Assembly (NCBI RefSeq): GCF_020165985.1 | Contig: NZ_JAIUKZ010000007.1 | Coordinates: forward strand, 62,001-126,000 | Direction: 5' to 3' | Length of the DNA: 64,000 nt | Source of the DNA: Bacillus sp. RAR_GA_16 | GTDB taxonomy: Bacteria; Bacillota; Bacilli; Bacillales; Guptibacillaceae | Shown here: positions 20,001 through 27,120 of the stretch, piece by piece | Layout: each line of letters opens with the position of its first letter | Numbering within the stretch: the first letter of the stretch is position 1 | Notes under the pieces: generated by a model | The model's input: the letters and a program-made list of their open reading frames with translations, nothing else | Told to the model about the DNA's origin: nothing | The model's database searches: none | Made by a program: the position numbers and the translations under genes

Positions 20001-21502
20001 TTATCTTCTTCTAGATCACGTTCGCGAATCATTTCATAGATGGAAGAAAGGAGCTGATCTCGGGTTTGCTCATTATAAATAAAGCCTTTTGAAAATGATC
20101 CAGGCATTTGAAAGTGCGGTAACCATTTCATCCATTCCCATTCGGCATATTCTTCCTCGTGAAAAATATAGACAAACCGGACATCATGATAACTATGAAA
20201 AAAGGCAAGCTGTCCAATAATTTGATGGAGTTCATTCTTTACAACAGATTCTTTTCCAATTAGACCAATTGCACCTTGAAATAAGTTTGCTGTAATCGGA
20301 AGCGAATGCAGTTCATTATAAACCTGTTTCAGATTCTGTGATTCTTCCAATAGCTCATCCATTTCTCTTGTGGACATATCTGCTGAATTAACTGAAATTT
20401 TATAGCTTGCCGGGACCGTTCCAGTTCCTAGACGAAACTGAAGAAAATCCGGGCTTTCAATGTTACGCTCCCATAAGCGATCGGTCACCTGTTCCGTTAA
20501 ATATTTCATATGCTCAAAACTAGGGAAGTGAAACGTGAGCACTTTACGTTGCTTTTGAGCCAATTCATGCAGTTCGTGTCGTTTATCTTCAAGATATCTT
20601 TTATAAATTCGTTTCTTTCGTGCTTTTGCTTTCTTTTGATGACTTTTATCTTTGAAATATTGCACAGTTGACGTCACAAGTGTCGTTGCAAACATCACTA
20701 CAGAAATCAGAATAAAGATTCCCCTAGGAATAAGAATGGCAACTAATCCCATCACGATCAACATCATTAAAGGTGGAAGGATAATCATCCATAAGCTTCG
20801 ATTGTTTCGATCCGACTCCTGAGTAGGGAAGGAAAGATCAATCTTCTCCTCAGGTAGTTCATACATCATCCTTGGTGTGCGACGATAATTCGGATATTTT
20901 TTCTTCATTTCTGAAGAGGGTATGGAAGCCTCTGGTAGAGAGGTTTCAAATGCCGTTGGACTAGATATTTCAATCATATCTTCAGCTAGTAACGATACTG
21001 TCATCATCTCTAAAAAAAGTACATCGCCGACCTCAAAGGTTGATTTGCTATGTAAGAGGGAACCATTTTGGTAAGCGGTTGTCTTACTCGAAACGTTCAG
21101 CGTCCAATCTTCCCTCCCCCGGAAAAGGGTTAGGCTAACGTTCTCTGGAAGGTGTTTCAATTGAACCTCAGATAAAGCTTTAGAAAAAGTGATTTCTCTT
21201 TGGTCACCAACATAATAGACGTGCTTCGTTGCTTTCGGTGTGATCATAATAGCAATTTCTTCACCGCCTAGTTGAAAGGTGGCACGCTCGTTTAGGGTGA
21301 TGGTTATCAGATCTTGGCTATCTTTAAATAATTGGTAGTTTTGACTACTATACTTAATAGAGTAGACATGTTCATCCAATTTGGAAGAAGGAATCGTAAA
21401 TGAGTGATGAATATTTGCACCGATCGTAATCGGGTGGTTTGACTGCCTATCTAGTTCCATCGTTTGATACGTATCACGAAAGAACACCCATAATTGTTCC
21501 AT
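17048..21502 (-). CDS. essC: Type VII secretion ATPase EssC / YukB (FtsK/SpoIIIE family)
   Basis: A 1484-residue motor. Residues 1-190 form two FHA-like beta domains; two membrane helices lie near 235-280; three P-loop ATPase domains follow. Walker A motifs: GTTGSGKS near residue 675, GSSGFGKT near 1002 and the degenerate GQAQKGKT near 1286. Walker B-like strands include LFLISDEFAEL in the first domain. The full-length single gene corresponds to the fused YukBA. It powers export of WXG100 and LXG substrates from the cytoplasm. ATG 21502 follows GGAGGTGAAC. It is translationally coupled to esaA behind it. Confidence 0.95.
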   Translation of the reverse strand: MEQLWVFFRDTYQTMELDRQSNHPITIGANIHHSFTIPSSKLDEHVYSIKYSSQNYQLFKDSQDLITITLNERATFQLGGEEIAIMITPKATKHVYYVGDQREITFSKALSEVQLKHLPENVSLTLFRGREDWTLNVSSKTTAYQNGSLLHSKSTFEVGDVLFLEMMTVSLLAEDMIEISSPTAFETSLPEASIPSSEMKKKYPNYRRTPRMMYELPEEKIDLSFPTQESDRNNRSLWMIILPPLMMLIVMGLVAILIPRGIFILISVVMFATTLVTSTVQYFKDKSHQKKAKARKKRIYKRYLEDKRHELHELAQKQRKVLTFHFPSFEHMKYLTEQVTDRLWERNIESPDFLQFRLGTGTVPASYKISVNSADMSTREMDELLEESQNLKQVYNELHSLPITANLFQGAIGLIGKESVVKNELHQIIGQLAFFHSYHDVRFVYIFHEEEYAEWEWMKWLPHFQMPGSFSKGFIYNEQTRDQLLSSIYEMIRERDLEEDKENLRFSPHYVFVVSNHNLISDHVILEYLENEHTHLGLSTIFVAEAKESLSDNIHTLIRYINKNEGDILIQEKKAADISFELDHHKQNGNERFSRMLRTLNHQRGITNSIPDKVSFLKMLNLEDIDELPISTNWVTNQSSKSLAAPVGLKGRKDIVELNLHEKAHGPHGLLAGTTGSGKSEFLQTYILSLAVHYHPYEVAFLLIDYKGGGMAQPFKQIPHLLGTITNIEGSENFSTRALASIKSELKKRQTIFDQYEVSHINDYTVLYKSGVANEPMPHLFLISDEFAELKTEEPEFIKELVSAARIGRSLGVHLILATQKPGGVIDNQIWSNARFRVALKVQNVEDSREILKNGDAASLTVTGRAYLQVGNNEVYDLFQSAYSRATYMEDTSDMEDEVALVTDLGLVPLSELSSSKESKKKKQSEIEIIVDKIVDVQQELGLKRLPSPWLPPLEKRLYRHDFESDKKKITFALLDEPEKQSQSPYAYELIKDGNVGIFGSSGFGKTQTILTILMSIAATNTPEEAQFYLLDFGNGGLLPIKNLPHTGDYFLIDEERKLNKLLKFIQEEFTKRKRLFQREEVSSITMYNRLNEKPLPLIFITIDNYDLVKEELMDYDPLFTQFARDGQSLGIYLILSATRLNSVRQALMNNLKTKIVHYLLDNSEAYTVLGRSPFAPEAIPGRAIMKKEKIHFGQIALPAKGEDDYDQLASLKEEVQMLQEKYRDMRKPEAIPMLPNDLTFKTFTTYLPASESAHAYPIGLHEETVKPVSLSFTQTSHCLVLGQAQKGKTNIMRLLTQQALQQEGEHIAVFDSIDRGLFHLKDEEETTYLETKEQIEEWMEQVTTEFKSREMSYQESMNSGETLPEFPRVFLFIDGYGRFSQTLGSLLQDRMTALMKNYSHLGLSIIASGSSNELTKGYDPLTVELKQIRQIILLMKKSDQTLINLPFDRKEPEIKAGFAYYIQNENAQKIQVPLVQIERKVHA

Positions 21503-21517
21503 TCGTTCACCTCCAAT

Positions 21518-22786
21518 CTATTTCTCTTCTTTTTTCTGCTCATCTTGCTTTTTTGCATCTTGTGCATCCGTATTATTCGTCTCTTCCTGACTTGCTTCTT
21601 CCTGCTCTTTTTGTTCTTCTTCCTGCTGTTTTTTTATTTCAGCTTCATATTCTTCAAATTCTTGCTCTAACTCATTGATCATTTGCTGTTTCTTCTCGCT
21701 CTCTAGATCTGAATCTGCTTTCACCTGCTCTTTACGCTTCAGAATGCCATACATTAGTAGATCACGATCCTCGAGATACCGAGCGATTTCTAAAGCTTGT
21801 TCTGCCTCGCCGCGCCCAATATGAATCCAATACGCGTAGTACTTCGGATCCGACTGGAGAGAGATTGTATTCCGCACACTTTCTTTTTGCTCATCTGTTA
21901 AAGATTCATTAATGATGTAGGAGAGGGCAAGCTGATATTGTGTCACCTTAGGAATGTCATCAATCTCATAAGACTGAAGCGAATTGACCACTTCACTATA
22001 CTCATTAGTTAAGAAGTTTTCCTGTGCCTGAACAATATTCTCCTGCTTTGGTTGAAGAAGAAATAACGAGTAAAGAGAGTAAAGTAAAGCCGGTAATAAG
22101 CAAATTGATACACCTAAAAGGACATAGCGACTTGTTTTCCATTTCTTTTTCTTCACTTTAATGAATTCAGATTCTTTCTTATGTAAGTGTTCAATTTGTG
22201 ATTGTATGATAGGGTGAAGCTCATGAAGGGTTTTGGCTTGAAGCACTTGTTTTAGTTCGTTTGACAGTGTAAGCGTGTCAGAATAATAAAGGTATTGTTC
22301 AAATGATTGTGCTGGATTTAACATGGCGGCAACTGTCGCCCGGGTTTCTTTCAACACACGTTCGGGATCGTCTTCATATGGCGGAAGGCTCTCTTTTACA
22401 CCAAAATGAAGGAAATACGGCGTTAATCCCTGATCTAGCAAAAGATTTTCTGGACATACAATTAAGTTTAAACGTGTATAGCGGTGATCCTTCACTTTTT
22501 GAACGAGTTGATAGGCACTTGCAAGGCGGTCACTCTCACTCATTTCTTTCAATCGCTTTGGAAGCGTAGTAATGGAAGGGGAGAGCTTATGCTGAATGCT
22601 TACTTCATCCTCATTCATATCAATCGTTTTGGGAATTCCGGTATCAAGCTCGCTTAAGAAATGAATTTCTGCTAATTCATCAAACTTAATTTTCTCTTTC
22701 TGAAAAAGAAAAGTAATGGTTTCTTTTTCATGTGTGATTTTTGCATCTATTTGGCTTTCAAGATAAGGTTCCACTTGAGTTGACAT
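21518..22786 (-). CDS. essB: Type VII secretion protein EssB / YukC
   Basis: A 422-residue protein: a cytoplasmic pseudokinase-like domain (residues 1-200), one membrane helix (YVLLGVSICLLPALLYSLYS, about 215-240) and an extracellular helical domain ending in a Lys/Glu/Gln-rich tail. This is the YukC/EssB layout; EssB is a core membrane component that binds EssC. I placed the start at ATG 22786 because AAGGAG ends seven bases before it; a TTG at 22804 is in frame but would itself lie in the ribosome site. It is separated from essC by 15 bases and overlaps nothing. Confidence 0.92.
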   Translation of the reverse strand: MSTQVEPYLESQIDAKITHEKETITFLFQKEKIKFDELAEIHFLSELDTGIPKTIDMNEDEVSIQHKLSPSITTLPKRLKEMSESDRLASAYQLVQKVKDHRYTRLNLIVCPENLLLDQGLTPYFLHFGVKESLPPYEDDPERVLKETRATVAAMLNPAQSFEQYLYYSDTLTLSNELKQVLQAKTLHELHPIIQSQIEHLHKKESEFIKVKKKKWKTSRYVLLGVSICLLPALLYSLYSLFLLQPKQENIVQAQENFLTNEYSEVVNSLQSYEIDDIPKVTQYQLALSYIINESLTDEQKESVRNTISLQSDPKYYAYWIHIGRGEAEQALEIARYLEDRDLLMYGILKRKEQVKADSDLESEKKQQMINELEQEFEEYEAEIKKQQEEEQKEQEEASQEETNNTDAQDAKKQDEQKKEEK

Positions 22787-22800
22787 GGCAGTGATCTCCT

Positions 22801-23043
22801 TCAAAGTATTTCAATACGATCTCCTGTCATAATCCCAGCATCAATCAAACGTTCATTAGCGGCTACAACTTTATGTTTATTCACCAGGCGAATCCATTGC
22901 GTCTGAGTAGGAGGAGTATCGATTTGTTCTGTTTGGCACACGATTTCTATAAGTTTCTTCACTGAATGATAGTTTGATAGCCTGAGGTCAAGAAAGCGAC
23001 CTTGCTTGTAGTGACGAAGATCGACAGTTACTTCAATGTACAT
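22801..23043 (-). CDS. yukD: Ubiquitin-like T7SS protein YukD / EsaB
   Basis: An 80-residue protein with a ubiquitin-like fold pattern: MYIEVTVDLRHYKQGRFLDL (beta hairpin), a helix (YHSVKKLIEIVCQ) and the closing GIMTGDRIEIL. No C-terminal GG is present, as expected, since YukD is not conjugated to proteins. In B. subtilis YukD is needed for YukE export. The start is ATG 23043 with GAGGTG six bases upstream; a GTG at 23052 is part of that ribosome site. It lies between esxA and essB, the standard order. Confidence 0.92.
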   Translation of the reverse strand: MYIEVTVDLRHYKQGRFLDLRLSNYHSVKKLIEIVCQTEQIDTPPTQTQWIRLVNKHKVVAANERLIDAGIMTGDRIEIL

Positions 23044-23099
23044 GTTGTTCACCTCATAAGGAAGGAGCGCCTAAGCGCTCCCGATTAATTCTTTATCGC

Positions 23100-23393
23100 T
23101 TATCCGCGAATTTGGTTAGCAATTTGATTATCAGCTTCATCAAGAGATCTCGCAGTACTCTTCAGCTGTGTAGAAACTTCTTCCAATAGTTGCTGCATTT
23201 GATGAAAAGACGGCTTAAGTGCTTCGTACTGCTCTTCGAAAGCACGACTTGATTCACCTTCCCACATTGCTTTAAGTTGTCCCATGATTTCATTTAAGCT
23301 ATTCACTTGTTCTCCAACTTTGTCAGATTCTGCTGAATAACGGTGAGACATGCTTTCTAGTTCTTCTGGTGTTACACGAATTTGACCTGCCAT
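23100..23393 (-). CDS. esxA: WXG100 secreted protein EsxA / YukE
   Basis: A 97-residue protein that starts MAGQIRVTPEELESMSHRYS and has the defining WEG turn (AMWEGESSRAFEEQYEAL) between two long helices, ending IANQIRG like YukE. It forms a helical hairpin dimer exported by EssC and is required for the machine to work. The C-terminal export motif of the YxxxD/E type is not exact here; LDEAD fills that position. It is the first gene of the operon, with AGGAGTG ribosome site before ATG 23393. Confidence 0.96.
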   Translation of the reverse strand: MAGQIRVTPEELESMSHRYSAESDKVGEQVNSLNEIMGQLKAMWEGESSRAFEEQYEALKPSFHQMQQLLEEVSTQLKSTARSLDEADNQIANQIRG

Positions 23394-23418
23394 TCACAAT
23401 CACTCCTCTTAAATTAGT

Positions 23419-23510
23419 AATGTGTGCATTATTGCTATAGAAATGCATGAGTCTTTCCTATATATAATTAGCATAATTTGTAATAACTTGATAGGTTTAA
23501 TGCACACATT
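23419..23510. repeat. Perfect 13-bp inverted repeat flanking the likely T7SS promoter
   Basis: AATGTGTGCATTA at 23419-23431 and its exact reverse complement TAATGCACACATT at 23498-23510, 66 bases apart. The AT-rich stretch between them contains TATATA-type promoter sequence on the minus strand, upstream of esxA. The arms could be two operator sites for one regulator or a long stem. No other copy was seen in the window. Confidence 0.6.
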
Positions 23511-23730
23511 GTCAAAAAATGAAACTTATATACTATGACATAATACCCCCTAATTCCCAGTTAATAAACATAAAAATGTAAATTATGGATTAATTTTATA
23601 AGATATGGAATAAATCATTGTTCTCTATGAATTAATTTTAAATTAAGAAAACAAAAATGAATCGTTTTTTTTATAACTTAAGGACTAGATACTCAGATAA
23701 CTCATAACTTATTTAATTAGGAGAAAATAC

Positions 23731-23772
23731 AATATAAAAGCTACGCACTTAAAAATTCGAGCGTAGCTTTAT
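23731..23772 (-). terminator. Terminator of the spore coat genes
   Basis: Stem AAAGCTACGC (23737-23746) with GCGTAGCTTT (23761-23770), loop of 14; on the minus strand it is followed by TTTTATATT. It ends transcription from the cotX-like gene before it reaches the T7SS promoter region. Confidence 0.7.
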
Positions 23773-23823
23773 AAACTATTGAGATTTTAATTAAAATGAA
23801 TCATTGAAATTTTCCGGGGCGTA

Positions 23824-23855
23824 ATATCGGAACACTGTAATGGAGTGTTCGATAT
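23824..23855. repeat. Hairpin just behind the cotX-like gene
   Basis: Arms ATATCGGAACACT and AGTGTTCGATAT pair over 12 bases with one bulged G. No T-run follows on either strand, so it is more likely an mRNA 3' end stabiliser or an operator than a terminator. Role unknown. Confidence 0.5.
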
Positions 23856-23864
23856 GGATAACAA

Positions 23865-24359
23865 TTATAGAATATCAAGTCTTACCAACAATGCTACTAA
23901 TACTTGAAGCAATACTTGAATGTTAATTGTCAGGTCAGCATCTGTTGTCGAAATCGTTACGTTTCTTGAGTTTTCAATAAATGTGTGCTGGCGATTGATT
24001 TGTTTTACTGAAATTTTTTGGAAAAGTTCTTGAGCAATTTGGTCAGCTTGCTCGTTATCTCCAAGTGAGATGCTTAATACTAAACCAATTGCAACTTGAA
24101 GAGCAACTTGAAGTGAAATAGCAGCTTGTAAATCAGTTGAAGAAATATTAATATCACATGAATCTACAATAGTAATCGATTCTTCAGAATACTGAACCGT
24201 TTTAGAAGTTTCCGTTGCTTCCTGCTCAATTGTTTTATCCTCAAAAGATGGGTGACAACATGAAGCATCAAGTGCGTTCCATTGTCTAGTAGCTTTCGTA
24301 TTATTCGTCGTGTTGACCGGTTTTCCACCGTCTACACGGCGTACCCAAACGTCTCTCAT
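23865..24359 (-). CDS. cotX: Spore coat protein CotX/CotV-domain
   Basis: A 164-residue protein with two CotX domains in tandem: VDSCDINISSTDLQAAISLQ with VALQVAIGLVLSISL (about 85-120) and ENSRNVTISTTDADLTINIQ with VLLQVLVALLVRLDIL (about 130-164). The hydrophobic repeated ends and the closing LVRLDIL are typical of CotX of B. subtilis, an insoluble-fraction protein of the outer coat/crust. The N-terminus has WNALDASCCHPSFED, also family-like. It should be made in the mother cell late in sporulation; a sigma-K-like promoter lies before the gene in front of it. The start is ATG 24359 after GGGAG. Confidence 0.88.
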   Translation of the reverse strand: MRDVWVRRVDGGKPVNTTNNTKATRQWNALDASCCHPSFEDKTIEQEATETSKTVQYSEESITIVDSCDINISSTDLQAAISLQVALQVAIGLVLSISLGDNEQADQIAQELFQKISVKQINRQHTFIENSRNVTISTTDADLTINIQVLLQVLVALLVRLDIL

Positions 24360-24385
24360 TAAAAAAACTCCCTTTTTTATTTTTT

Positions 24386-24583
24386 TTATTTTGTTATTTG
24401 ATCAACCTGTTTCTGAATGGTTGCAAACACATCTTTGATTTTTTGTTTTTGTTCAACTGATAAATTTAATTGATTTTCTGATACCCCGTGCTTCTTTAGT
24501 ACATCTGATAAAAGAAGATCCAACAAAGTATTTCTATTTTCTTTTTTTAAGCCATTAGATAGAACATTTTTCAATTCACTCAA
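24386..24583 (-). CDS. Small spore coat-associated protein, CotW-like
   Basis: A 65-residue charged helical protein (MSELKNVLSNGLKKENRNTL start). The stretch LLLSDVLKKHGVSENQLNLS resembles the N-terminal part of CotW of B. subtilis as I remember it (a KHGV motif in the same setting), but this protein is shorter and lacks the long basic tail. It lies 26 bases before cotX on the same strand, as cotW precedes cotX in the cotVWXYZ region. The ribosome site is AGAAGGAGGTAG before the start. Function as coat component is inferred from context. Confidence 0.6.
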   Translation of the reverse strand: MSELKNVLSNGLKKENRNTLLDLLLSDVLKKHGVSENQLNLSVEQKQKIKDVFATIQKQVDQITK

Positions 24584-24647
24584 CTTTTTCTACCTCCTTC
24601 TTTAAGTAGTCTTTAGTGACCAGCTAAAGAACTTTGCTGGATATTTA

Positions 24648-24675
24648 TTTGTATGATTTTTTGGACAAGATGTAG
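24648..24675 (-). promoter_or_regulatory. Candidate sigma-K promoter of the coat gene pair
   Basis: On the minus strand AC, 16 bases, then CATACAAATA: this fits the sigma-K pattern (AC, N16, CATA followed by A/T-rich bases). It lies about 70 bases before the CotW-like gene. Confidence 0.45.
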
Positions 24676-24754
24676 AGGACAAAGTGGCAAAGTTCGCCAT
24701 TATTAAAAAAAATGATGAATATGTGGAGTCGTTTGATACCGAATAAATCTTTAT

Positions 24755-24772
24755 TAGATGCTATAGCAACTA
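24755..24772. promoter_or_regulatory. Near-perfect palindromic operator before the pirin gene
   Basis: TAGATGCTATAGCAACTA is an 18-base palindrome broken by one pair. Its right half TAGCAACTA recurs before azoR, and its complement TAGTTGCTA before marR. Size and symmetry suit a MarR-family dimer. Confidence 0.6.
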
Positions 24773-24817
24773 AAGAGTGTTATCCTTAATAGAGTAATAG
24801 AAAAGGAGTGGAGTAAA

Positions 24818-25690
24818 TTGACTTCATCAGATCAACTTTTTCAAAGAAGTGTAAAAGATCACTGGTATGTGTCATATGAAGAAGGTCAATTTCCTGCTGT
24901 TCAGAAAGGCTGGGTACTGCCCCCGGATCGGTCGGCTGACTTTGACCCGTTTATTCTGATGGCAGAGGATTGGTTTAAAAGAGGAACTTTTTCTGATCAT
25001 CCTCACCGTGGCTTTCAAACGATTACGTATGTCATCGATGGGAGATTGGAACATATTGATAATGGCGGGGCTAGAGAAATTCTTGAACCTGGTGATGTTC
25101 AATATATGAATGCTGGAGGTGGGGCAAGGCATGCAGAAGAAGGTGTCGAGGATGATATATCTCATACGCTTCAGCTGTGGCTGAATTTACCTAGGCATTT
25201 AAAAAACTCTGAATCCAGTTATCAAAATGTACATGGAGAAGATGCGCCATTAGTAAATGTAGAAGGTGGAAACGTAAGGGTTTATTCAGGTAATCAGCTG
25301 GGTGTGGAAGGACCGCTTCGTTCATTAGTGCCCATAACATTAGCGGAGATTAACCTTAAAGAAGGAGCTTCTTACACCCATCATCTTCCTGATAATCATA
25401 ATGGTTTTCTTTATGTTCTATCTGGAGAAGTAGCCTTAGGGGCAGAGAAAGTGAATCTAACAAAACATGGAGCTGCCACGTTAACTTACGAAGAAGATGG
25501 AAATGAAACTCAATCAAGCCAACTGGAGATTACTTCTAAAAGTCGACGTACTAGGGTTTTAGTCTATTCTGGTGCTCCAATTAAAGAAGATATTGTTCAA
25601 TATGGACCGTTTGTGATGAATTCAATGGAAGAGATTAAAGAGGCATACTGTGATTTTCATAATGGGAAATTCGGGCCACCTGCTGTTTAA
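24818..25690 (+). CDS. Pirin family protein
   Basis: A 290-residue bicupin. The N-terminal cupin has the metal ligands of pirins: HPHRGFQT (two His, near residue 65), and H and E in GGGARHAEE (near residue 108). The C-terminal cupin is intact (HHLPDNHNGFLYVLSGEV). Pirins bind Fe(II); bacterial members such as YhhW have quercetinase activity and others respond to redox stress. The start is TTG 24818 with AAGGAG upstream. It shares an operator-like palindrome with the azoR and marR genes 1.5 kb away, so it probably belongs to an electrophile or quinone stress response. Confidence 0.9.
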   Translation: MTSSDQLFQRSVKDHWYVSYEEGQFPAVQKGWVLPPDRSADFDPFILMAEDWFKRGTFSDHPHRGFQTITYVIDGRLEHIDNGGAREILEPGDVQYMNAGGGARHAEEGVEDDISHTLQLWLNLPRHLKNSESSYQNVHGEDAPLVNVEGGNVRVYSGNQLGVEGPLRSLVPITLAEINLKEGASYTHHLPDNHNGFLYVLSGEVALGAEKVNLTKHGAATLTYEEDGNETQSSQLEITSKSRRTRVLVYSGAPIKEDIVQYGPFVMNSMEEIKEAYCDFHNGKFGPPAV

Positions 25691-25702
25691 TAACATTAAA
25701 TA

Positions 25703-25744
25703 TAAGAAGCCCCCTACCGTTATGCTCGGTAGGGGGCTTCTCTG
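25703..25744. terminator. Bidirectional terminator between pirin and azoR genes
   Basis: Perfect 15-base stem (25705-25719 with 25727-25741), loop of seven, serving the convergent genes. Confidence 0.88.
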
Positions 25745-25754
25745 ATAGGAGAAA

Positions 25755-26381
25755 TTAGAAGCCAACTGCTAGTGATGTGGCTTTTTCAAGACCATCTTCA
25801 ATAATTTCTTCAGCGCGATCAGGGTATTGGTTATGCCCTTCAATAATGATACTTGTTGTATTCTCAATGCCCCAGAAATTCATGAGCGTTTTAACATAAT
25901 TGACGGCCATTTCCGACGCTTGAGCAGGCCCTTCAGAATAAACACCGCCTCTGGCATTTAACAAGGCAACCTTTTTCTCAGGTAATAATCCGACTGGACC
26001 TTCAGCGGTATAACGGAATGTTTTACCTGCCTGGCCCAAATAGTCGAAATACGTATGGAGAACAGCTGGAATCGTAAAATTCCATAGTGGAAATGCAATG
26101 ACGATTTTATCAGCTGCGAGGAATTGATTTAAATAATGGTTTACTTGTTCCGTTGCAACCAATTCCTCCTGTGTTAACTCTAGTTGTTTAGAGAGTTTGA
26201 ACATCCCATTAATTTGATCGGTATTATAATAAGGAAGATTTTCTTTAAATAAATCAAGTTCTGTAATCGTATCGTTAGGGTGAGCTTTTTGATAGCTTTC
26301 TAAAAACGTATGATAAAGCTTTACACTCACCGATTGATCAATCGGACGTGAATTCGCTTTGATGAATAAAACATTTGCCAT
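25755..26381 (-). CDS. azoR: FMN-dependent NADH:azoreductase / quinone reductase
   Basis: A 208-residue flavodoxin-like enzyme. The phosphate-binding loop KANSRPIDQSVS lies near the N-terminus, with IAFPLWNFTIPAVLHTYFDY (FMN binding, about 95-115) and LNARGGVYSEGPAQ further on. Relatives reduce quinones and azo dyes by two electrons and protect from electrophile stress. The start is ATG 26381 with GGAGG upstream; a GTG at 26396 is the edge of that ribosome site. It is in the same direction as the marR gene before it, and a TAGCAACTA site overlaps its promoter region, so MarR control is likely. Confidence 0.93.
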   Translation of the reverse strand: MANVLFIKANSRPIDQSVSVKLYHTFLESYQKAHPNDTITELDLFKENLPYYNTDQINGMFKLSKQLELTQEELVATEQVNHYLNQFLAADKIVIAFPLWNFTIPAVLHTYFDYLGQAGKTFRYTAEGPVGLLPEKKVALLNARGGVYSEGPAQASEMAVNYVKTLMNFWGIENTTSIIIEGHNQYPDRAEEIIEDGLEKATSLAVGF

Positions 26382-26401
26382 AAATAAAACCTCCACTTTT
26401 T

Positions 26402-26419
26402 TTGTTGTTGTAGCAACTA
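26402..26419. promoter_or_regulatory. Operator-like site before azoR
   Basis: TTGTTGTTGTAGCAACTA: the right half is identical to that of the pirin operator, the left half matches TAGTTGCTA at six of nine. The core GTTGTAGCAAC is itself a perfect dyad. It lies just above the ribosome site. Confidence 0.55.
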
Positions 26420-26438
26420 TTAGGGGGAAACATCCAGG

Positions 26439-26873
26439 TTATCTGGAGTTCTGAACATTCTCATTGATTTTGGAAAGAATTCTTTCAAATTCTCTGAGCT
26501 CATCTTGCGATAGGCCTTTGCAGACAACCTCATCGAACTCCTCTGAAATAGGGAGGACTTTTTCGCCGAGCTCTTTACCAGCGGAAGTAAGATAAAGTTG
26601 TAAGGAACGGCGGTCGTTGGAAGGAGTAATCCGTTTAACAAATCCCTTTTTCTCAAGATTTGTTGCCATCCTTGCGATATTTGTTTTATCCTTACCAAGT
26701 TTTTGAGCTATTTGATTCTGAGTTAATCCGTCTTTCTCCCAGAGAAGCAACATAATCAAATTCTGCTCAGGTGCTAAGTTAAATCCTTCTAGTTTTTGTT
26801 TAATAAAACTAGTTAGCTTGAGATCCGTTTTATGAATTTGAATACTAATATACTCTTGAAATGATAGCTTCAC
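26439..26873 (-). CDS. MarR family transcriptional regulator
   Basis: A 144-residue winged-helix protein. The recognition region is LTQNQIAQKLGKDKTNIARM with the wing FVKRITPSNDRRSLQLYLTS (DR motif at the wing tip), flanked by dimerisation helices at both ends. MarR proteins commonly repress detoxification genes until a ligand or an oxidised thiol releases them. A Cys is present at CKGLSQDELREF but none near the N-terminus, so a redox switch of the YodB or OhrR type is not evident. The start is GTG 26873 after AAAGGAG. It precedes azoR and has a half-matching operator in front of itself, implying autoregulation. Confidence 0.88.
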   Translation of the reverse strand: MKLSFQEYISIQIHKTDLKLTSFIKQKLEGFNLAPEQNLIMLLLWEKDGLTQNQIAQKLGKDKTNIARMATNLEKKGFVKRITPSNDRRSLQLYLTSAGKELGEKVLPISEEFDEVVCKGLSQDELREFERILSKINENVQNSR

Positions 26874-26890
26874 TTGAGAACGCTCCTTTT

Positions 26891-26908
26891 TAGTTGCTAC
26901 ACATACTA
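26891..26908. promoter_or_regulatory. Operator-like site before marR
   Basis: TAGTTGCTACACATACTA: the left half is exactly the complement of the TAGCAACTA half site of pirin and azoR; the right half matches five of nine. A further TAGTTGTTGA lies at 26931-26940. Confidence 0.5.
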
Positions 26909-27120
26909 TTTACTTGATTAAGTATAAAAATAGTTGTTGAAAAAGTCAATGGATGGAATGAAACGAGACTGATTTATCATTAAAAAGTAGATCTTGTTAG
27001 AAAAACTAACAGAAATCATATGGTAACATTTAAAGTTTGTTACATAATTTAACAAAGCGGTTGAAGTCATGAATGTATTGCTTTAACGTATAACATAATT
27101 CAACGATTTGGAGGAATCAT

